Shown: in pieces, positions 1 through 8,169 of the stretch
Layout: every line of letters starts with the position of its first letter
How positions within the stretch are numbered: position 1 is the stretch's first letter
DNA from: JAXMHQ01 sp046346665
GTDB lineage: Bacteria > Verrucomicrobiota > Verrucomicrobiia > Limisphaerales > JAXMHQ01
Length of the DNA: 64,000 nucleotides
Assembly (NCBI GenBank): GCA_046346665.1
Contig: JAXMHQ010000015.1
Location: forward strand, 1 to 64,000
Direction of reading: 5' to 3'
Position numbers and translations under genes: made by a program
The notes under the pieces: model-generated
Database searches by the model: none
What the model was told of the DNA's origin: nothing
Seen by the model: the letters and a program-made list of their open reading frames with translations, nothing else

Positions 1-490
1 GATCCGGCGCCCGGATTCCCACCGCCGCGGCGTCGGGGATTTTTCCGAGATTGAACGCCTCGGCATTTTTGACGCAATACAACTGGCCTGCGTAATCGAT
101 GGCGTTGGACGGCGTCAAAGCGCGGATCCAGGAATACACGACGTCCGACGACAGGATCGGCCCGCCGGTGGACCATTCCAGGTTGGTCCGCAAATGAAAC
201 GTATAGGATTTGCCGTCCGGCGAAATCTCCCATCCCGAGGCGAGCCCCGGCTCCGCCGCGCCCGTCTTCGGATCCACCCGAGTCAATCCCTCGAACAAGG
301 CCAGCACAATCCGCATCTCGGGCTGGCCGGTGACGATGGCGGGGTCGAGCGATTCAGGTTCCGCGCCGTTGATGATGGTGAGGTCGGCCGGGCTTTCACG
401 CCGGAAACAACCGGCCAAAAGAAGGCAGAAGGCAGAAGGCAGAAGACAGAAAAGAAAGGCCCGCGCCGCAAACGAGCGGAGCGACGGCAC
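1..490 (-). CDS. Oligopeptide ABC transporter substrate-binding lipoprotein (SBP_bac_5/OppA-like), partial
   Basis: The reading frame on the minus strand runs off the left edge, so only the N-terminal part is present. It reads as a lipoprotein signal peptide ending in the lipobox LLLAGC, followed by DLTIINGAEPESLDPAIVTG, which is the typical start of family 5 peptide-binding proteins. Further on, LFEGLTRVDPKTG, SYTFHLR and SSDVVYSWIRAL are also family hallmarks. The protein would be anchored outside the cytoplasmic membrane and feed a peptide permease that lies outside the window. The GTG at 490 is chosen as start because it is the only in-frame start candidate ahead of the lipobox. The signal peptide is encoded by a tandem TTCTGCC-type repeat (see the repeat at 418-533), which is odd. 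No clear ribosome binding site is seen. Confidence 0.8.
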   Translation of the reverse strand, partial: MPSLRSFAARAFLFCLLPSAFCLLLAGCFRRESPADLTIINGAEPESLDPAIVTGQPEMRIVLALFEGLTRVDPKTGAAEPGLASGWEISPDGKSYTFHLRTNLEWSTGGPILSSDVVYSWIRALTPSNAIDYAGQLYCVKNAEAFNLGKIPDAAAVGIRAPD

Positions 491-533
491 CGAACGGCAG
501 ATTCTGAATTCTGAATTCTGAATTCTGAATTCT
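418..533. repeat. Word-tandem inverted repeat overlapping the lipoprotein start
   Basis: Left arm (418-455) is a run of AGAAGGC words with period 7. Right arm (501-533) is ATTCTGA repeated almost five times, also period 7. The arms are only imperfectly complementary (AGAAGGC against AGAATTC) and flank a GC-rich centre. The left arm lies inside the signal-peptide codons of the OppA-like gene. Confidence 0.75.
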
Positions 534-541
534 ATACAGGT

Positions 542-566
542 GGGGCGAGACTCCGTCGAGCCCTGA
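542..566 (+). repeat. GGGGCGAGACTCCGTCGAG box, copy 1
   Basis: A 25-base box beginning GGGGCGAGACTCCGTCGAG and ending CCCTGA. Near-identical copies are found at 3407-3431, 26504-26526, 26634-26658 (inverted), 38857-38877 and 38981-39005 (inverted). Here it is a single copy between the lipoprotein gene and secG. Confidence 0.8.
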
Positions 567-597
567 CCGAGCTGGGCATGCGAACCCGTACGTCCTG

Positions 598-1035
598 CTA
601 TTTCGGAGCCGCGTTGGTCGAGACCGGCGCGTTGGTCGACATCAAGGTCGTCAGCAACAGGTTCGTGCCGGCCGGGGCCGGCGCGGAGACATTCGTGGCC
701 GGGGTCGCCGGACGCGGCGCAGGCGCCGGCGACAGCGCGGGCTCGGACGATTGCTGCATCATCTGGCGCCGGAACTCGGCATCCGTCCGATGCGAATAAT
801 GGTTCTGCAGAATCGACAGAATAATCGCCAGGCCGAAAAACGTCCCGGCCGCGTATTTCGTTGTCTTGGTCAGCACATTGCCGGAACCCGCCCCGAACAG
901 GGCGTCCGTCGCCGCGCCGCCAAAGGCCACGCCGGCACCCGCCTCCTTCTTCGGCAACTGGATCAACACCAGCAGCACCAGGACCAGGCAATCCAGCACC
1001 ATCACGAACGTCAGCAGGCCAATGACAAACAACAT
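598..1035 (-). CDS. secG: Preprotein translocase subunit SecG
   Basis: A 145-residue protein with two hydrophobic segments (about residues 1-27 and 60-80) joined by the SecG-type loop GAGVAFGGAATDALFGAGSG. The second segment begins after the family-typical LTKTTKYAAGTFFGLAI. SecG is the small inner-membrane partner of SecYE that helps preprotein export. The protein is longer than a minimal SecG because of a Pro/Ala/Thr-rich, low-complexity C-terminal tail from about residue 98, probably disordered. It lies 11 bases after tpiA, making it the last gene of a pgk-tpiA-secG operon, an order widespread in bacteria. No Shine-Dalgarno sequence is obvious. Confidence 0.9.
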   Translation of the reverse strand: MLFVIGLLTFVMVLDCLVLVLLVLIQLPKKEAGAGVAFGGAATDALFGAGSGNVLTKTTKYAAGTFFGLAIILSILQNHYSHRTDAEFRRQMMQQSSEPALSPAPAPRPATPATNVSAPAPAGTNLLLTTLMSTNAPVSTNAAPK

Positions 1036-1046
1036 ACGATTTTCGG

Positions 1047-1811
1047 TTAAATTGAGTTCTTGATGATATCAGCAAAGCTGCGGACTTCAAGTGCCGCGCC
1101 GCCCACCAGCGCGCCGTCCACATCCGGCTGGCTCATGAGCTCCCGGGCATTGGCCGGCTTCACACTGCCGCCGTACTGGATCCGTACCTTGCGGGCCGTC
1201 GCGTCATCGAACATCTTCGCCAGCACCCCGCGGATGAACGCGTGCGCTTCCTGCGCCTGGGCCGTGGTGGCGGTTTTGCCGGTGCCGATCGCCCAGACCG
1301 GCTCGTAGGCAACGATGGTCTCCACCATCTGCTCCTTGGTAAGACCCGCAAGGCTCCCGCGCACCTGGGTTTCCAGGACTTTCTCGGTAAGGTTGCCCTC
1401 GCGCTCGGCAAGCGTTTCACCGACGCAAACGATCGGCTTGAGCGCAGCCGCGTGCACGGCGAGCGCCTTCTTCGAGATCAATGCGTCGGATTCCTTCTGG
1501 TATTGGCGCCGCTCGGAATGGCCGAGAATCACATAGCGCACCGAGAATTCCTTGAGCATCGTCGCCGCCACTTCTCCCGTGAATGCGCCCACGTTGTTTT
1601 CGCTCATGTTCTGGGCGCCGAGGCGGATGTTGGAATCCAGGACGGCTTTGCCGACGGATTCCAGCGCGGTAAAAGGCGGGCAGACGACGATGTCGACTTC
1701 CTTGACGCCGGCGACTTCGATCTTGAGGCCGCGCACGAAGTCCAGCGCTTCGGCCACGGTCTTGTTCATCTTCCAGTTACCGGCAACGATCAGTTTGCGT
1801 TCTTTGTTCAT
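1047..1811 (-). CDS. tpiA: Triosephosphate isomerase
   Basis: A 254-residue protein that interconverts dihydroxyacetone phosphate and glyceraldehyde 3-phosphate in cytoplasmic glycolysis. The N-terminal GNWKMNK holds the substrate-binding Asn12 and Lys14. The electrophile His98 is in LGHSERR, the catalytic base Glu170 is in AYEPVWAIGTG, and the phosphate loop YGGSVKPAN follows. Length is normal for the family. It sits 66 bases after pgk and 11 bases before secG on the same strand, so the three are probably co-transcribed from the promoter ahead of pgk. Confidence 0.97.
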   Translation of the reverse strand: MNKERKLIVAGNWKMNKTVAEALDFVRGLKIEVAGVKEVDIVVCPPFTALESVGKAVLDSNIRLGAQNMSENNVGAFTGEVAATMLKEFSVRYVILGHSERRQYQKESDALISKKALAVHAAALKPIVCVGETLAEREGNLTEKVLETQVRGSLAGLTKEQMVETIVAYEPVWAIGTGKTATTAQAQEAHAFIRGVLAKMFDDATARKVRIQYGGSVKPANARELMSQPDVDGALVGGAALEVRSFADIIKNSI

Positions 1812-1877
1812 GGATCAATTCAATCAATGGGTTTCCTGCCGGGCCTGCGGCCCGTTCTGTGGGAAAATCAACCGGGT

Positions 1878-3164
<1,287 letters not shown>

Positions 3165-3233
3165 AAATTGTCCTCACAAGGGCCGGTTCGCTCTGTTGCC
3201 CAGCACCGGCGCTCCCTGAAAACAGGAGCGGAG

Positions 3234-3261
3234 AGCATATCGAACCGCCGGGGGGAGTCAA
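3234..3261 (-). promoter_or_regulatory. Sigma70-type promoter for pgk-tpiA-secG
   Basis: On the minus strand TTGACT (3261-3256) and TATGCT (3239-3234) are separated by 16 bases, about 70 bases upstream of the pgk ATG. The leader between them and the gene can form a short hairpin with CGCTCC / GGAGCG arms. Predicted from sequence only. Confidence 0.5.
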
Positions 3262-3360
3262 AACCAATTCACACGGTTTGAATGGTGCAAAATTGCGGTT
3301 TTATAGGCATTTTTTGCGCGGCACCCCCCCTTCCAATCACGGACAACACGGATCAAGGCT

Positions 3361-3577
3361 TTGACGCGAATTACGCGAATTACACGAATTCAAGGCAGAC
3401 GAACGGGGGGCGAAACTCCGTCGAGCCCTGACTGGGATTCTGAGGATTGTTGGATAAATGGAATCGTGGATTGCTGGAGGACTCCGCGCCAGAGTCCCGG
3501 CATTTATCCATCAATCCAAGAATCCAGGGCCTTTCTGCATTAGCGAGAATTCGCGTCAATTCGCGTCAACCCGCCTC
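3361..3577. repeat. Nested composite inverted-repeat element
   Basis: Outer arms are GCGAATTAC words (3361-3395, period 9) against GAATTCGCGTC words (3547-3575). Inside lies a GGGGCGAAACTCCGTCGAG box (3407-3431). Inside that is a second inverted repeat whose left arm (3433-3480) is GGATT words of period 8 and whose right arm (3502-3528) carries AATCC words. The rest of the 3165-3575 gap holds only the pgk leader and promoter. Confidence 0.75.
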
Positions 3578-4075
3578 AATGCACCGATCGATAGATCACA
3601 TTCACCGCGAAGAGCCCGATCATGGCGGCACAGATGGCGCATTTCCCGATTACCCCGGCAAACAGGCCCAGGGTGGCACCCAGTCCGGCCCGGGCCGATT
3701 GCCTCATCTCCCGGCCGCCGATCAGTTCGAACAGCAGCGCCCCGATGAACAGGTTAACCCAGAATTCGAAGCCGTCAAGAATATCCCCCACCAAACCGCC
3801 AACCGCCGCGCCGGTCACCCCCGCCACGTCGCGCCGAATTTCTTCGCCCCCCACAAGCTGGCCACCTGGTCGAGGACAATGGAGAGAATCGCCAACACCA
3901 GCAGAGTGATCATGACCGCGTTGCTGGCCCCGTGCGGACCGAAATAAAGCCGGTGCCCGAACGCCGCCGCCAACACCAGCGGCGCCCCCGGCAATCCAGG
4001 GACGATGCAACCCAGCAATCCCACCCCCATGGCCAGCAAGGCGAGGATTAACCCAACGATTTCAGCCGCGCTCAC
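3576..4075 (-). pseudogene. DUF456-family membrane protein, interrupted by a frameshift
   Basis: Two overlapping frames together make one small hydrophobic protein of the DUF456 type. The first part (from ATG 4075) has two or three membrane segments and ends GAKKFGATWRG followed by a stop. The second part continues as VTGAAVGGLVGDI and then two more membrane segments to the stop at 3576. The frames would join if one G were added to the run of five G near 3828-3832. This may be a real inactivating deletion, slippage in a homopolymer, or a sequencing error. Function of the family is not established. It is divergent from efp, with a perfect hairpin (4122-4176) between them. Confidence 0.7.
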
Positions 4076-4121
4076 CCGCCGAGCCTAATTCCCATCCTCC
4101 CACGATGCAAGCCGCGCAGAA

Positions 4122-4176
4122 TTCACAATTATAGGACCGACCCCTTTGCCGAAGGGGTCGGTCCTATAATTGTGAA
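4122..4176. repeat. Perfect 25-bp inverted repeat (hairpin)
   Basis: Arms 4122-4146 and 4152-4176 are exactly complementary over 25 bases, with a 5-base loop. The inner part is CCGACCCCTT and the outer part is AT-rich. It lies between two divergent genes, so it is not placed as an ordinary terminator. It could be a REP-like or MITE-like element, or a regulatory palindrome. Confidence 0.9.
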
Positions 4177-4338
4177 AAAGGATGCTGCCTTGGATGTTCC
4201 TCCTTCCGGGAAGGGAAAAACAGCTCTTCCCGGCTCAAAATCCACGCTTGCTTTCCGGGAATGATTCGCTAAGGTGTGCGGCTCCCGTCCCGGGCAGCCG
4301 GTCGGCGGGCACAACCTGGATCTTGATCAGTTAGAGTT

Positions 4339-4896
4339 ATGGCAACAGCAAACGATCTTCGCCGCGGCATGGCGATCAATTACAACGGCGACATCTGCGT
4401 CGTCCTCGACAGCCAGCATCGCACCCCCGGCAACCTGCGCGCTTTCGTCCAGGCCACCCTGCGCAGCATCCGCACCGGCAAATCGTCCGACGTGCGCTTC
4501 AGCTCCACCGAGCGCATCGAACCGGTCCCGATGATCACCAAGAAGATGGAATTCAGCTACAAGGACGGCGAGGATTTCGTGTTCACCGACCCCGAAAACT
4601 ACGAGACGGTGACCATCACGCCGGAACTGGTCGGGGACGCCAAGAATTACATGGTCGAAAACGGCAGCGTCACCATGGTGTTCGTCGAGGAAAAAGCCGT
4701 GTCGCTCGAAGTGCCGCCCTCCGTCGTCCTCACCGTCGCCGACGCCCCCGAAGGCATCCGCGGCGACTCCGCCAACAACGTCCAGAAGCCCGTCACGCTC
4801 GAAACCGGCATCACCGTCCAGTGCCCGCTGTTCATCAAGACCGGCGAGAAAATCAAGATCGACACCCGCACGGGGAAATACATGGAACGGGCGTAG
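4339..4896 (+). CDS. efp: Elongation factor P
   Basis: A 185-residue translation factor with the three-domain EF-P layout: KOW-like N-terminus (about 1-65), an OB domain (about 66-128) and a C-terminal OB domain containing GIRGDSANNVQKPVTLETG. EF-P binds the ribosomal E site and relieves stalling at polyproline. The domain I loop reads HRTPGNLRAFVQ. The residue aligned with the modified Lys34 of E. coli is Asn32, so neither the lysine (EpmAB) nor the usual arginine (EarP) modification applies at that exact position. No epmA, epmB or earP gene is in the window. It stands alone on the plus strand. Confidence 0.95.
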   Translation: MATANDLRRGMAINYNGDICVVLDSQHRTPGNLRAFVQATLRSIRTGKSSDVRFSSTERIEPVPMITKKMEFSYKDGEDFVFTDPENYETVTITPELVGDAKNYMVENGSVTMVFVEEKAVSLEVPPSVVLTVADAPEGIRGDSANNVQKPVTLETGITVQCPLFIKTGEKIKIDTRTGKYMERA

Positions 4897-4904
4897 GCGC
4901 GGAA

Positions 4905-5032
4905 TGGAGTGATGGAGTAGTGGAGTTTTGGAGTGATGGGGTGGCGTAGCGTCTTCGTCCTGGTCTCGTGCTTCGGCATTTCAAGCGGCTGTCCCTTTCC
5001 AGCACTCCAGCACTCCGCGACTCCATCACTCC
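4905..5032. repeat. GGAGT-word inverted repeat
   Basis: Left arm 4905-4940 consists of GGAGTNNT words with period 8. Right arm 5000-5032 consists of the complementary ACTCC words. The ~60-base centre is GC-rich. It lies between efp and the convergent PfkB gene and just enters the PfkB 3' end. There is no T-run as in a standard terminator. Confidence 0.8.
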
Positions 5033-6057
5033 GTTTCCTCACGGCGATACCCATACCGCTCCGCCAACCTCAACGCGTGTTGGAGCGATCCAATCCCTCC
5101 CGTCGCGGTCGGGTCCGACAGGCAGGCCGCCGCCAGGCAGGTCCCGGTCTGCAAACACCTCGGCCATTCCCAGTCCAATATCCGTCCCATCAGCACCCCG
5201 GCGCAGAAAGCGTCCCCGGCTCCGGTGGTGCCTTTGACATAGCCGGCGGGCAGGCGCAGCGAAGACTGCCACAGGGTCGCGCCGCTGCGCGTCCGCGCCA
5301 GGCAACCCTCGGGGAAATGCACAATCACGGCTTCCCGCACGCCTTTCTCCAATAGCACTTCCGCCGCGCGCACCACCTCCGCGGTTTTCAGCTTTCCGTT
5401 TTTCGATCGCAACACTCTTCCCGTGATCGCCCCCGCCTCGAGTTCGTTGGTGAAACAGAGATCGGCGTATTTCAGCGCAGGCCCGGCGACCGCCGCGAGC
5501 CGGCGGCTTTGAACGCTGACCGCATCGACGCTGGTCTTGAGCCCCGCCGCCTGCGCCCGGGCCAGCAACCGCGCGGCGCGCGTGCCATACCTCGCATCCG
5601 GCGCATCCATCGCGTCCAACAACAGGAAATATCCGTAATGAAACCAGCGCGCCCGGGCTTTCGTGAAATCGACGTCCTCCCCGCGCCACAGCGCGTTCGC
5701 GCCGCGCTCATGAAAAAAGGTCCGCCTCCCGGCAGCCCGCTCCGTCATCACATCCGTAAACGAGGTCGGCGCCCGGTCGGTCATGCCGACGAACCGCGTG
5801 TCGATGCCGAGCTTCCGGCAATGCGCCAGGATTTCCCGGCCGCGCTCGTCGCGCCCGAGCAATCCGGCTCCGACCAATGGAAAGGGCGCGCCGCAGCGGG
5901 CGAGGGTGACGAGAATATTGTAAGGCGCGCCGCCGGTGCCCCGCGCCTGGCCGAGGATGCTGGCCAGGTGCTCCGGCGGCGGATAGGCATCGATGGTCTT
6001 CACCAGGTCCACCACCCAGTTGCCGCCCACCAGCAGGCCCGAAGACTGTTTTTTCAT
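5026..6057 (-). CDS. PfkB-family carbohydrate kinase
   Basis: A 343-residue ribokinase-fold kinase. The N-terminal part has GGNWVVDLVKTID and a GTGGAPYNILVTLARCGA segment like the substrate-binding region of ribokinases. The C-terminal signature KGTTGAGDAFCAGVLMG carries the anion hole and catalytic Asp. The sugar substrate cannot be told from sequence. ATG 6057 is chosen because the family homology begins there. The open frame extends upstream, but that stretch is made of intergenic repeat sequence. It converges on efp, and the divergent gene at its 5' side is a PTS enzyme I homologue, a possible link to sugar uptake. Confidence 0.88.
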   Translation of the reverse strand: MKKQSSGLLVGGNWVVDLVKTIDAYPPPEHLASILGQARGTGGAPYNILVTLARCGAPFPLVGAGLLGRDERGREILAHCRKLGIDTRFVGMTDRAPTSFTDVMTERAAGRRTFFHERGANALWRGEDVDFTKARARWFHYGYFLLLDAMDAPDARYGTRAARLLARAQAAGLKTSVDAVSVQSRRLAAVAGPALKYADLCFTNELEAGAITGRVLRSKNGKLKTAEVVRAAEVLLEKGVREAVIVHFPEGCLARTRSGATLWQSSLRLPAGYVKGTTGAGDAFCAGVLMGRILDWEWPRCLQTGTCLAAACLSDPTATGGIGSLQHALRLAERYGYRREETE

Positions 6058-6307
6058 GGATCGAACGTGTTCAGTAAACAGTAATCCGCGTTCAGTAAAC
6101 AGTAATCGGTGATCCGAAGTCAAAAGCCAGGTCTCGAGTTTGTTGAATCTGGATTCGTGTAAATTCGGTTTAATTCGCGTCAACCCTTTGCGCCGCCGTC
6201 CGTGTTCATCCGTTTCCCTCCGCGGTTGCCATCGGCCCCGGCCAAAAAAACAGCCAATTCCATAAGAAGTGCTTTTCAACCTTCCGGTTTTGGACTATCC
6301 CTGACTT
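6058..6307. repeat. Intergenic repeat patch with a 21-bp direct repeat
   Basis: A 17-base motif, TTCAGTAAACAGTAATC, occurs twice at 6070-6086 and 6091-6107. Downstream are single-arm words of the AATTCGCGTCAA type (6145-6185) and the CCGTGTTCATCCG type (6195-6215). No gene is seen. The region must carry the promoters of the two divergent genes. Confidence 0.6.
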
Positions 6308-8098
6308 GTGCCTGAGCCGCTCCACAAAGGTGAAAAGGTCTTCCGGGGAATCCCGGTTTCGGCGGGCGTTTGCCGGGGCAAGGTGATCGTTTTTGGAAAA
6401 TCCAGCCGGACCATCTCGCGCCGGCAGGTTGCCGACGCCGATTTGCCGGAGGAAGTCAACCGGTTCGAACGCGCGCTGGTGCAGACGCGCCATGAAATCC
6501 TCGACGTCCAGCACAAGGTCAGCGAGGCGATGGGCGCGGCCGAGGGCAGCATTTTCGACGCGCACCTGCTCGTCCTTGAAGACCGCACGCTGATCGACGA
6601 GGTTGTCCGGTCCATCACGACCGCCAAGGTCAATGCCGAGTTTGCGTTCCACGAGGTTGCCGAGCGATACGCGGCAACGCTGGCGGCCATCGAGGACGAT
6701 TACCTGCGCGAACGCGCCACGGACCTGCGCGACGTCACCGCGCGGGTGCTGAACAATCTGTTGGGACACGGGAACGAGACCGACCTGCGCAATCTGCCCG
6801 GACCCTGCATTGTCATCAGCCACGACCTCACCCCCTCGAACACGGCGCAGATGGACCGGACCAAGGTGCTCGGGTTCGCGACGGACATCGGCAGCAAGAC
6901 GTCGCACACCGCGATCATGGCGCGCTCGCTCCGCATCCCGGCGGTGGTCGGACTCAAGACGGCGACGGAGGAACTCGAAACCGGCCAGTACGCGCTGCTC
7001 GACGGGTTCAACGGCGTCATCATCATCAACCCCACCGACCAGACCCTGTTCGAGTACGGCCAGCTCGTGCGCAAACAGGTCACGCTGGAGGAAAAACTCC
7101 GCGACGTCCTGTCCAAGCCCGCCGTCACGCTCGACGGCCAGCTTGTCGCGCTCGCGGCCAACATCGAGCAACCCGCCGACACCCAGTCGGTCCTGGATTG
7201 CGGCGCCGAAGGCGTGGGTTTGTTCCGCACGGAATATCTTTTCATCGGGCGCGATCATCCGCCCAGCGAGGAGGAGCAATACCAGGCCTACCGCCAGGTT
7301 GTCACCGCGCTCAAGCCGAACCCGGTCACCATCCGCACGTTCGACCTCGGCGGCGACAAGTTTTTGTCGCACCTGCAGATGCCGACGGAGATGAACCCGT
7401 TCCTGGGCTGGCGCGCCATCCGGTTCTGCCTGCAGCAGCGCGACATTTTCCGCAGCCAGCTCCGGGCCATCCTGCGCGCCAGCGCGGAAGGCCGGATTAA
7501 AATGATGTACCCGATGATCTCGGGCCTCGACGAACTCAACCAGGCCAACGCCCTGGTGGAGGAATACAAGGCCGAGCTGCGCAAGGAAAACGTGCCGTTC
7601 GATGAAAAGATGGAGATCGGGGCGATGATCGAAATCCCGTCCGCCGCGCTCATCGCCGACGCCCTCGCCAAGCGCATCAAGTTCTTCAGCATCGGCACCA
7701 ACGATCTCATTCAATACTCGCTTGCCGTGGACCGGATGAACGAGAAGATCGCTCATCTCTACGAGCCAACGCATCCCGCCATCGTGCGGCTGGTCAAAAC
7801 CACCGTGGACGCCGCCCGGCGCCAGAACATCCCCGTGTCGGTCTGCGGTGAAATGGCCGGCGACCCCGTGCACGTGCCGCTCCTGATCGGACTGGGTGTG
7901 AATGAACTGAGCGCCGCACCCGCGCTCGTCCCCCAAATCAAGTTCATCCTGCGCCGCCTCAAGATGCCGGAAATGCAGGCCCTGGCCGAGTTTGCGCTCC
8001 AATCGGAGTCCGGCTCCGAAATCCTCGCCGCCTGCCAGAAGCTCGCCCGCGAAGCCGCCCCCAGCCTCTTCGAACAACCCGCCAACCCGACGGGGTGA
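6308..8098 (+). CDS. ptsI: Phosphoenolpyruvate-protein phosphotransferase (PTS enzyme I)
   Basis: A 596-residue enzyme I homologue. It takes phosphate from phosphoenolpyruvate onto a histidine and passes it to HPr. The N-terminal HPr-binding helical part is followed by GSKTSHTAIMARS with the phosphorylated His200. The C-terminal TIM-barrel PEP domain has EGVGLFRTEYLF, GTNDLIQYSLAVDR and VSVCGEMAGD with the catalytic Cys. No GAF domain is present, so it resembles PtsI rather than PtsP. No HPr or EII gene lies nearby, so it may act in a regulatory PTS; this is inference. The start is GTG 6308, the first start that precedes the family homology (GIPVSAG). Confidence 0.93.
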   Translation: MPEPLHKGEKVFRGIPVSAGVCRGKVIVFGKSSRTISRRQVADADLPEEVNRFERALVQTRHEILDVQHKVSEAMGAAEGSIFDAHLLVLEDRTLIDEVVRSITTAKVNAEFAFHEVAERYAATLAAIEDDYLRERATDLRDVTARVLNNLLGHGNETDLRNLPGPCIVISHDLTPSNTAQMDRTKVLGFATDIGSKTSHTAIMARSLRIPAVVGLKTATEELETGQYALLDGFNGVIIINPTDQTLFEYGQLVRKQVTLEEKLRDVLSKPAVTLDGQLVALAANIEQPADTQSVLDCGAEGVGLFRTEYLFIGRDHPPSEEEQYQAYRQVVTALKPNPVTIRTFDLGGDKFLSHLQMPTEMNPFLGWRAIRFCLQQRDIFRSQLRAILRASAEGRIKMMYPMISGLDELNQANALVEEYKAELRKENVPFDEKMEIGAMIEIPSAALIADALAKRIKFFSIGTNDLIQYSLAVDRMNEKIAHLYEPTHPAIVRLVKTTVDAARRQNIPVSVCGEMAGDPVHVPLLIGLGVNELSAAPALVPQIKFILRRLKMPEMQALAEFALQSESGSEILAACQKLAREAAPSLFEQPANPTG

Positions 8099-8164
8099 GA
8101 GTTTAAGGTTGAAAGTTGAAGGTTCCTGCCGGGCAGGTTTTAGCCCAACTTTCAACTTTCAACC
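8099..8164. repeat. GTTGAAA/G-word inverted repeat between convergent genes
   Basis: Left arm 8099-8124 has GTTNAAG words with period 7. Right arm 8146-8163 has CAACTTT words. The loop CCTGCCGGGCAGG is itself a palindrome. It sits between two convergent genes and may act as a bidirectional transcription barrier, although no T-run follows. Confidence 0.75.
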
Positions 8165-8169
8165 AAGGA

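Noticed and set aside
3361..3577. Repeat arrays as CRISPR
   Set aside because: Periods of 7-10 bases, no spacers of 25-40 bases and no cas genes.
4905..5032. Word-tandem hairpins as ordinary intrinsic terminators
   Set aside because: Most lack a T-run and some lie between divergent genes or inside dnaE; a role in termination remains possible at convergent gene ends.
6206..8155. 649-residue open frame antisense to the PTS enzyme I gene
   Set aside because: Shadow of a certain gene; composition is that of antisense GC-rich codons.
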